DNA of 64,000 nt from Xestospongia bergquistia. Lineage: Eukaryota; Porifera; Demospongiae; Haplosclerida; Petrosiidae. Of the stretch, positions 21,690 through 31,055 are shown one piece after another (positions within the stretch are counted from its first letter, which is position 1; every line of letters starts with the position of its first letter). A program made the position numbers and the translations under genes. Location of the stretch: the NCBI GenBank assembly GCA_963965975.1, contig OZ014418.1:3112775-3176774 (forward strand), in the 5' to 3' direction. The notes beneath the pieces are model-generated. The model worked only from the letters and a program-made list of their open reading frames with translations. It had not been told where the DNA came from and did not search any database.

Positions 21690-22757
21690 CATGTTACATT
21701 CATTTAATGGTACATTTTCAACAACACAACAGTCAAGAACAACTAAATGAAAACAACTCAACTAATGATGGAAAGAATTCAGACAAAGAACTAAATGACT
21801 TACTTAAAGCAATAATGTCAGATGATGGTGATTTGGACATTATTGAAACCAGACAACACGTTTTTAACAAAATTCAGACTATTACAACATTTGTAGAACA
21901 ATGTACTGATAAACAGACATTACAAACAATAAACACACAGCTTGGTACCACAATAGGACTAATAAAATGTCATTTAGAGCAGACGAAACCAGTACTTCCA
22001 CTGACACAACAAGAACCAGTAAATAAAACTATAGCTCCACAACGACCATTCTTCAGCACTCGAAAAAGACCAAAAAAACCATCAGTTAGACTAGCAAAGC
22101 CAAAGAACACTGAAAAAGAAGAAATTGAAAAACAATTAAACAATGACACAAGATTGTATATGACAAAGAAAGCCGCATATGGTATGACTAAATCTAACAT
22201 TAAACAATAAAATAACAATTACTTTCCCTTTATAGATACTCTAATACTGTTATGTACCAAAGATAGAGCAGATAAGATCATTAATGGAACAGCAAACAAA
22301 TTAACACTGGTACAAATGAAAAAGAGAATGGACAACCTACCTGATGAGATAATTGACTTTGATATCTCTAACATTCAGGAATATGTGACAAATGAAGCAT
22401 GGGAAGCATTACAACAACTAGGTAAGGTGACATTACACTTCAACCATACTATCATCAACACAAAACCACAGTGACTACCAAACGTCTTGAATGGATGTGC
22501 TCTCATTGCCAACTATCTACAACACACAGAAACATGATAGAATGTGATGACTGCTGCAGATGGTTTCACTGGTAAGTATATTAAATGGTATATTATACAT
22601 ACTAGATTTGGTATTAATATACAGACTAAGATTAACATATAATAATATAATATTACCATCTATTTTGTAGGACATGTGTGAATATTGAAAATCACCTACT
22701 GCTGCATGGATTTGCTCAAGTTGCATTAAGATAAAGTCAATTAAAATAGAAGAATGA
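21690..22757 (+). CDS. downstream part: charged helical segment and PHD finger
   Basis: Open sequence from about 21,690 to 22,208 is Asn/Gln/Lys-rich with a helical stretch (NKIQTITTFVEQCTDKQTLQ) and a basic patch (STRKRPKKPS). An exon at 22,237-22,420 reads KMKKR-type charged sequence, then an exon at about 22,458 encodes a PHD finger: EWMCSHCQL, MIECDDCCRWFHW, and after an intron TCVNI and AAWICSSC. A one-base slip near 22,690 separates the last Cys pair from the rest. PHD fingers bind histone H3 tails. Its position in line after the USP/Ulp1 exons suggests one transcription unit, but the join at 21,671-21,690 is not in frame. A related broken copy lies at 36,347-36,912. Confidence 0.5.
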
Positions 22758-23028
22758 CTACACTAGATCTAATCACTTACTTTTGAGTTTGTTTACCACA
22801 CAAGACATCACTTGCTTTTTATTTTTACTTTGTTACAGTATAATTATTAATTGTTACTCCGCCTACTGTTTATTTAGTTGCTATGAATATATAATATACC
22901 CATTCCTGTGGAAATGTTCTTATGGAAACATTCCTGTCTTTAGCCGCTTCTCTATTGCCATATATGGGGTTAGTGGTATTTATAGCTTTGTAGCCACACC
23001 GTTCTTGACCTCACAAGAAATATTGACT
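22758..23028 (+). promoter_or_regulatory. upstream region of Death-domain gene with CArG box
   Basis: The sequence contains CCATATATGG (22,958-22,967), a perfect CArG/SRF-type box, about 60 bp upstream of the start at 23,029, followed by TATTTATAG. The same box and neighbouring words occur at the same distance upstream of the paralogue at 27,888 (27,806-27,815). Confidence 0.4.
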
Positions 23029-26000
23029 ATGACATTAAGTCTTAGTGAGTTAAAATTAAGTTCCTTTTTTTCATTTATAAATGATATTTTCATTTTAGAT
23101 GTTGCTAATTTGAAAGATATCATTGAAGCTTTGAAGAAAGGTCTTTTCCCAAACCATCGCTGGTCTCCTCTTGGTCTACAACTGGGTCTATTACAACCTA
23201 CTCTGTCAACTATTAAAGCAAACCATAAAGATGATGTAGAGAGTTGTCTTCTAGAGTGTTTAACTTTGTGGTTGAGGAAAGCTGACAAGGTCACTGAAAG
23301 TGGAGGTCCTACATGGGACTCACTAGCTAGTGCTCTTAACAAGTTAGGAGAGAATGCTACTGCTGACAAAATAAAGGAATTTAGTGAGGAATTAGAATTT
23401 GTGTTACATAATATACATCTTATTTTTACAACAGAAGAATCATTTACTCCTGCCTGTCAAATGTTACTACAACACACTGACAGACTCTCACCTCTCATTC
23501 TTCCTGTGGAGATTGTTCAAATGTTATATGAAGAGAGAGTGATCTCTAAGGAGACATTACATGAAATGAATAGATTGGGAAGTGTACTAGGAGAAGGTCC
23601 ATTGAGAGCACTGTGTACTGCAGTGTCTAAAAACCCAAATATTTTAAAAGTGTTTGCAAGTGTCTTGTTGAAATCTGAAGAAACAATACAGATTGCTAAA
23701 GATATACTCAAGGAATATGGTAAATAATTTTATATAATAGTAATCTTTCATTATAACTTTCATAGAGAAAACATTTCCTTCCCGAGTCAACCTTCAGCGC
23801 ACTTATCAATATGATTTTGATCAGATGAAAGTGACCTTTGGAGATCTCATTGAAACAGTTTCACCTCTCATTGAAACTGGTATTCCTACATTGAAAGAGT
23901 TGATCAGATATCTTAGGAGGTGTTTTCAAGATATGAGACCTCAACTTACTACAGCCACATCATTTGACGATGTTATGGATCTTGTACAAGATAAATGTAC
24001 CATTATTAATGTCTGCTGTTTGGAGGCTATAGTCAATCACTATAATATCACAGCAGCTAAACGACACATTGAAGAATTCAAGACAGCTGTTGATACATTT
24101 TGTGACAAGATCAAAACTGATATATGCCTTAAACAGAATTTCAAGATAGCTTCATTTTCTCATCATCTCACTTGTGAGACTATTGAGTTTGTGCTGGAGT
24201 GGGAGACTGACAAATACACACTTAGAGATATCAAAGATTTGCTATCAAAAGCATTTGGAGACATGGCTAAGTCTGTACAAGTTAGAGCAGTTAATGATGG
24301 CAACTCCATTATTGTTACCTGCTATGCTCCTCTAAGTTTGCTGGACTTCTTATTAACAGCAGCAGAGAGAAATCTTAACCTACTGAAAGAGAATGGAGTG
24401 ATAAAATTAACATTTGGCTATCACACCATTTATGATAAACGTCAGAGAGATGAGGTAAGAGATGAGTAGTATTAGACACCAGTTACTACCTGTATTGTAT
24501 ATAGGAGATTAAAACTGTTGTAGATGAGAACACAAAGGAGTTAAAAAGTCAACTGGAACTACAACAAACCATCAGTAGAAAAATGATAATGGAAAAAGAG
24601 TCTATTATCAGAGAACATGAAGGTAACACTAATATATTGTACATGTCCATGTATTATAATAGAGACATATCATTGATGTTATACTATATGGTCACTGTTA
24701 TAACTATTATATTTAATAAATAATGTATAGTGACTAGTTTTGTATTTATAGAAAATAAACAAATAAAAGAAAAGGAAGTACAATATTTGATGAAGACAAA
24801 GGAAGGTAGATGTATGATATAATGATCATTTATTTTATGTTCTTTGTATATAGCTACTGAGAAGGAGTTATTGTTAGTGTCTGTTGAGAGACAAAGAGAG
24901 ATAGAGACACTACAAGAAATAATAACAACATTGACATTACAATTAAGAGAGAGAGATAAACAGATTGAGGAGTTAAAGCAAAGTTTGAAAGGTAACTGAT
25001 AATAGTAGATAATTGTTACTTCTCATTATATGATATTGTTACTAAATTTAGCATTTATCCAAAAGCCTCAGAAACCATTAACTGATGAAGGACTTCATAA
25101 GTCTAGTCAAGAAGAGTCCACACTATCTATCAATGGTAAGTGTCATAGTACCATATCTATGTCTTAGGATGTGTCCATTGCCCATATATGGAAATGTTAT
25201 TTAGTATGTACTTAAACCATATGTTTTATTTACAAATAAACGATTTTAGTGACACATACAGACAAGTCAATGACTTCTAAACAACTTTACAGATTTACTA
25301 TTTTACACTGTAAAAATTGATTGGTTGATTTAACCATTATTCGGTTATACAGGTTGCAATTACAAACTTATTTTTGCTGGAAAAGTAAGCATAATACTGT
25401 TTTCATTACTAATATGTTACTGTTATGTAGCTACATAGCCACTAATTTCATAACACATTAGTAATCAAAATAGTAATAAGTTTATTTTTTGCATATGCAA
25501 CCTATATAACCATGTATTGGTTAAACCAATTATTCAATTTTTACATTGTACCTTTTCTTTGTTAGTCTTGTCCTGATCATCTCTTGTAGTATTTAATACC
25601 ACATGATAAAATTGTACAACCACAAACATTAGTAATCACTTTACCTATAAAATCATATACCTTATATGGTATTCTAAGATAAGGACATAGATAGTACATG
25701 TTAGTATATGAATGTTCAACTTCTTCATACACTCCTGGCTGGCATATATTATACAAATTATATTGTCATTACTTATTGTAGAGTCTTCAATATATGACTT
25801 AAGAGATCAGGCAAAAGATTCAACTGATGATAAAGAGTCAGGTTATGGTATGTTGTGTTATGATGTTTCATAGAGTTACATTATAATAATGTATTAGTGG
25901 TCTATACAGAAGCTGTTGTCAAACGTTCTTATACCAAAGTACATCCTGCACATTTAACTCTAAATGTTGGAGATGTTATCAAAGATGTCATTAAGGTATG

Positions 26001-27142
26001 GACATATCCTTTTTGTCCATCCATTCATTATGTCAACATATTATTTAAAGATCATTTCTATTCATATTATATACTTTCATAGATTGATAAAGGATGGTGT
26101 GAGGGGACTCTGAATGAAGTCTATGGGACATTCCCTATAAATTATACAGAACTACAACTAGCTAAATCTGAATTATCTAATGATGATTACAAATTAGGAG
26201 GTAATCCCTGTAATTTGTTCATTAGAACTTAACTTATAATGTTTTATATAGTACAGTTTATAACACTATATATTATCATCAGTTGAACCTTTTGCCTGAT
26301 CTCTTAACTACATACTAACTCTGTTTATAACAGGACATACTGGAAGAGTTGAGTGGAGAGATGATATAGAGAATGTTTATCTTATCTCACCAACTATTGA
26401 ACAATGTGAAGAGGTTGTTAGTAGATTAATAAAAGAACAACAAACCAAAGGAAGTAGATGGCGTATTAATCTCAGATCATCATCTCCTGAAAGTGTTCTT
26501 GTAATTATTAGTAATCTCAGTAAATGTGCAGTGTGGACACTTGATATACACAGCACTCCATTGGACAGTATATGTATATCAACATTATCAACAGAGCTAC
26601 AAACTACTAATAAAACAATGAAAAAACTAATTCTTCGCTACTGTTCACTTACTGGTGGTATCAAACAAATCAGTGATGCTCTCTTTACCAATACTACTCT
26701 TGAGGTGTTATCGTTGAATAATGTTACTATCACAGATGAAGATACCAGTCACTTGTCTAACATGTTAAGTATTAATAAGACATTGGAAGAACTAGGTCTC
26801 ATCAACTGTAACATCACTGATAATAGTGTCCAATATATCTATGAAGGCCTTACTAAAAACCTAACATTAACTGAGTTGAACATCAGAGATAATCCTCAGA
26901 TCACTTCAGTTAGTACCAATACAATAGCTGAACTAATAAATACAACCAAATCATTGAGAGAACTACGTCTCTATGGTACTTCATTGAACAATGATGATAT
27001 CAAGACAATTTGTACTACACTGAGTGAAAATACTACAATACAAGAACTATACTTATCAAAACAACATGAAGAGTATTGTAAAAAGTTAGACAATTATCAG
27101 TTTATTAAAGACAGACTTAAGTTTTGGATAACTATAGAATAG
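23029..27142 (+). CDS. Death domain - CARD-like - coiled coil - SH3 - LRR protein
   Basis: Exons (all GT-AG): 23029-23044, 23099-23719, 23766-24454, 24505-24622, 24752-24805, 24854-24991, 25052-25135, 25782-25847, 25898-25995, 26083-26200, 26334-27142. Order in the protein: Death domain (~1-100; HRWSPLGLQLGLLQPTL, TWDSLASALNKLG), a CARD/DED-like helical domain (~115-210), and a ~230-residue domain recalled from sponge predicted proteins (CETIEFVLEWE, NSIIVTCYAPLSLL). Next are a coiled coil (KELKSQLELQQ to RDKQIEELKQS) and an SH3 domain (LTLNVGDVI, KGWCEGTL, GTFPINYTEL). Leucine-rich repeats end it (LEVLSLNNVTI, LEELGLINCNI, LTELNIRDN, LRELRLYGTSL). There is no NACHT or NB-ARC. No signal peptide or TM is seen, so it is likely a cytosolic adaptor or sensor. 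The 16-bp first exon is supported by its paralogue. Confidence 0.85.
25304..25550. mobile_element. hairpin MITE in an intron, TA target site
   Basis: The 247-bp element has ~55-bp terminal inverted repeats. The left one starts TACACTGTAAAAATTGATTG; the right one, inverted, starts TACAATGTAAAAATTGAATA. Both end GGTTGCA. The interior is partly self-complementary too (CATTACTAATA...ATTAGTAATC). TA at both edges suits a Tc1/mariner-type target duplication. It sits inside the 25,136-25,781 intron of the Death-domain gene. Confidence 0.8.
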
Positions 27143-27887
27143 TTTGTTCTACACATTTGCTTTCAGTTCAGTTTTGATTTCTGTTGATGTCTTTTTTCTT
27201 TAGTAGACATAAAAATTCAAACTAAACAATTTAGTTTTTTTCTATACATGTACATGTACTATAGTGGGTGTGGTATATTGACAATGTATGACTAGAGCTA
27301 TATTTCTTATTAAAGAAATACTCAGGTGACTTGTTCAGTCTCATGTTAACACTTCATTAAATATCTGTATCCAGGAGTAACCTTTGACACATAAACAACT
27401 ATATATGTGATTTAATTGTGCTATTTATAGTACACAAGTAATTCATGAAATTTTATTTATAGTAACAGTAAAGTAGTGGCCCTAAATATTTAGAAATATT
27501 TATATGATATTTAATTTATTACATGAACAATAAAGCATACGACTAAACATATAATTGATTTTATGTGATAATATTTAATTGTTTATAGTGTTAGAGGATT
27601 TTATATTATTTTTATTTCATGTTAACTCTTTTCTCTCTGTAAATAATTTTATAATTATAATTGGTACATACTCTGACAAGAAGTCCACTATACTTCGCTA
27701 TATATCTGAATATTATAATGAGTATACTACTAAGTATTATCACAAATGTTACCAGGTGGAGTATGTTACATATATACCATATTTGGAGCATGTATACCTT
27801 TATTGCCATATATGGGAATAATGCTATTTATAGTACAGGAGTAATGTTATTTATAGTTAAGCAGCCACATCTTCTTTTCTGACTATG
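27143..27887. other. 3' flank and upstream region of the broken paralogue
   Basis: No gene. AT-rich, with AATAAA near 27,530. The right end resembles the promoter of the intact Death-domain gene, including CCATATATGG at 27,806-27,815. Confidence 0.45.
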
Positions 27888-28511
27888 GCATCAAGTCTGA
27901 GTGAGTTAAAAATTTAGTTCCTTTTCTCATTTATAAATGTCAATTTCATTTTAGATGTTGCTAATTTGAAAGATATAATTGAAGCTTCGAAGAATTGTCT
28001 TTTCCCAAACCATCGCTGGTCTCCTCTTGGTCTACAACTGGGTCTATTACAACCTACTCTGTCAGACATTAAAGCCAAGTATAGAGATGATCCAAAGAGG
28101 TGTCTTCAGGAGTGTTTAAGTCTGTGGTTTAGTAAAGCTGACAAGGTCACTTAAAGTGGAGGTCCTATATGGGACTCATTATCTAGTGCTCTTAACAAAA
28201 TTGATAAGAATTTTACTGCTGAAAAAATAACTGAATTTAGTGAGGAACTAAAATATAAATGAATTATATCATTTATTTTTTCAATAGAATACTCAACTAT
28301 TCCTGCTTGTCGAATGTTACAGAAACACACTGACAGGCTCTCACAAATACTCATCCTGTGGAAATTGTTAACATGTTATATACAGAGAGAGTGATCTCTA
28401 AGGAGACATTAGATGAAGTCAATAGATTGGGAGGTGTACTAGGAGAAGATCCATTAAGAGCACTGTGTACTACAGTGTATGAGGACCCTAACAAATTGAA
28501 AATGTTTGCCA
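27888..28511 (+). pseudogene. broken Death-domain paralogue
   Basis: ATG at 27,888 and a GTGAGTT donor give a tiny first exon (MASSL). The second exon at 27,955 reads NLKDIIEAS and HRWSPLGLQLGLLQPTL, almost identical to the intact gene upstream. A GAA-to-TAA change makes a stop right after ADKVT (about 28,152). The CARD-like domain remains readable from 28,290 (PACRMLQKHTDRLS with a frameshift, then ERVISKETLDEVNRLG). The copy then ends abruptly at about 28,511, where receptor-gene sequence begins. The linker domain, coiled coil, SH3 and LRR exons are missing. Confidence 0.85.
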
Positions 28512-29011
28512 GTGTTTTGGGTTATTAAAAAGGCAATATATAAATAAATCATTAAATTGACTACATTGTTTTTAGAATTTTGTGTTTTCATCAAACAAGA
28601 AGAAACAACTAAGTACCGCTGAAAAGAAAATAATCATTGCTTTATGTTCATTTATACTTTTTGCTGTATAAACTTTAGTACAGAATGGTGTTGACAGGCA
28701 AAATCAGATGCATTTATAACTGCTCTGACTGATTACTTCAAGTGTGAGGCTTTTGGTCACATTCCTGGAAAATGTAATAGATCTAAGTTTGAACAACACT
28801 ACAACCAATATCTAGCTTCAATATCAATTATTCTGATGGGCCTTATTCCATTAGGTATTCTCAACTTTGTGCTCAAATGGAGATCAGCCCAAAAGAGAAT
28901 GAAATCACTTTTTGTATGTCTCAAAAGATCTACCAAAAGTTTAGCAACAGCCATAAACCCTACAAATGTATCATTAAGTGATAAAATGAGTGATACAAAT
29001 CATGATAGTTA
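28512..29011 (+). pseudogene. 3' fragment of the Frizzled-like receptor gene, duplicated
   Basis: From TTTTGGGTTATTAAAA (end of a TM exon) through an intron and the last exon, this matches the minus-strand receptor gene at 31,056-31,560. Readable blocks are SAEKKIIIALCSFILFAV, DYFKCEAFGHIPGKCNRS and ILMGLIPLGILNFVLKW, against almost the same words in the full gene. A TAA replaces a Phe codon at about 28,669 and the following ~15 codons are out of frame. It lies in the orientation opposite to the full gene and abuts the Death-domain remnant. Confidence 0.85.
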
Positions 29012-31055
29012 GATATATACTAATGCATCAGTCAGACCATGTCATTTGACATTGCAAGCACATTAATTATACAAATATAGTACACATTGGATATGCTATT
29101 ACATTTATTTCACCTTTGTATCAACTTTGTTAGCATTTCATTTAACTTTATAGTACAGTTATTAATTGAGTTTAAGTATCAAACACTATAATCAAGTGTG
29201 TATGGGCGGGAATTGTTTATCATAACTATTCCTCATGCAAGCAAGACAAGCATATTATAACTACAGAATAGCTGAAGCATTAACAGAGAGAGAAATACCT
29301 TCTTTTCAAGAGATTACAATACACAGAGTAATAACAAATATATATAATAGTTTTAAGTTCTCTAGGTAATAAATATATAAATACTTTAAATATGTATGTA
29401 AATAATAAGCAAATAAATGAACTTTTGATAAAGGGATCGAAAACAGAAACAAATGTAGGACTCAATATTTCCATTATTTCTGTGATGCGTCTTTGCAAGG
29501 CTAACTTTTACAAATGTTGAACAAAAAATGAAATCTTATAAACCTATGTATTCACAGTATGTAATTGTTTGTCATTTGGCCAACTGGAGCTACCCTTACT
29601 TTCCAGATCTATGATCAACTGGCAATATTATTATTGTTTATGAAGCTTCCTATTGTGGGCATCTTTGAAAACATGGTATGTATTTGTGCACACTGTGGTT
29701 CTAAAATATGGAGTTTCCTTTATGTATTTCCAACATGTTAGGGCAGGCTAAGGTGACAGAGAAGTGATGGAGAGGTTCAATCGGATGGTAGCAGGGGGAT
29801 TGTCACTAATTTGACAGTAAGGGAGGTCAGCAAATATGGTTAAGTTTTTTGGGGACATGGTGATTTAGAGAGGAGAGCAGACAGATAAGGACGGAATCAT
29901 ATGTATACCTGCTGACCAACCTTTCAGGATGTGAAGAGAAGTTGGTTGACTGGACCTGCACAATGTGCAAGAAGAGTCTGCACAATAACTCCAACACATG
30001 AGATTCATGTATGTGTAGGGAGGTATTCAATGTCTACTATAAAAATAAACGAGAAGAGACCCATTGGTAGAGCTGTCAAAAGACGACTCCAAGTTTCTTT
30101 TTCCTCCTATATTCTGACCATATCTTTAAATTTACCCTGGACACTCAGTTGAATCATGTATACATAAAGTACATGATTATAGAATAAATGATCTTTACAA
30201 TGACAAAATATCACATTGGTAGCAAATAACATGACATTTTAAGAAGCAGGACATAATAATTACACCTTGGAAGATGTCATGTTGTAGATTGAGAATCTCA
30301 TAATGATAATTGTCATTGTACATGTCCTAAATCAGATTGCTTTATAATAAAGTAGTGGCTTTTAATGCATTGCTTCCTTTAGAGATTACATGCATTCAAT
30401 TATATAAGTCAGTAGTATCCACTATTTTAAATCTTTTTTGAAAGTAACTTAATTGTATATTACAAAATTGTAACAACTTAAAACAATTTAAATAACTTCA
30501 AAAACATAGATAAAACAAATTCATATGCTGTCAAAAAGTTGATATAAGACCATTTGAAAAGTTACTATAATAACGTAAAAGAAACAAAAGAACAAGTACC
30601 ATGTTGTCATACCAGTCCTGTACTAACTAGCAACTAAAGCCCAAATTGTGCATGGAATCATGTCTTAAATATCCATTCAGTTGGATTCACTTTCAAATTT
30701 GTTTCAATATATTTTATCCTTCAAATATAAACCATTTTTGCTTTTGTTTTACTTCCTTCATCAGTACTACAGTTCTAAGATGCTAATGAACTAACCATGT
30801 TGTAACTCTAACCTATTATCTCATCACTGTTATAATAAAATGATGCACTCCACACTATAATATATCAGCAAATAAGTTGTGTTGATTGTTATTATACTCA
30901 ATTTGACTAATAAGTTAAATAAATAATAAAGATACAAACAAAATTGATACAAAAGTTAAACAAACATAATAGCATATTCAATGTGTAACAAACTATACTT
31001 GTATACATTATTGTGTTTGCATATATAGTCTGACTTAAACATGTATTGATATTTC
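29012..31055. other. gene-free region
   Basis: No gene supported. 29,700-30,130 is less AT-rich than its surroundings and has two overlapping open stretches on both strands with Cys/His residues, but no family was recognised; it may be a transposon remnant. Confidence 0.4.

Noticed and set aside
22783..23028. Open reading frame upstream of the Death-domain exon
   Set aside because: It is hydrophobic by AT bias only. The paralogue shows that the coding start is the tiny exon at 23,029 followed by a spliced intron, which this frame reads through.
29700..30150. Less AT-rich block with Cys/His-containing frames on both strands
   Set aside because: No frame gives a coherent zinc finger or a known transposon protein; kept only as a possible remnant.
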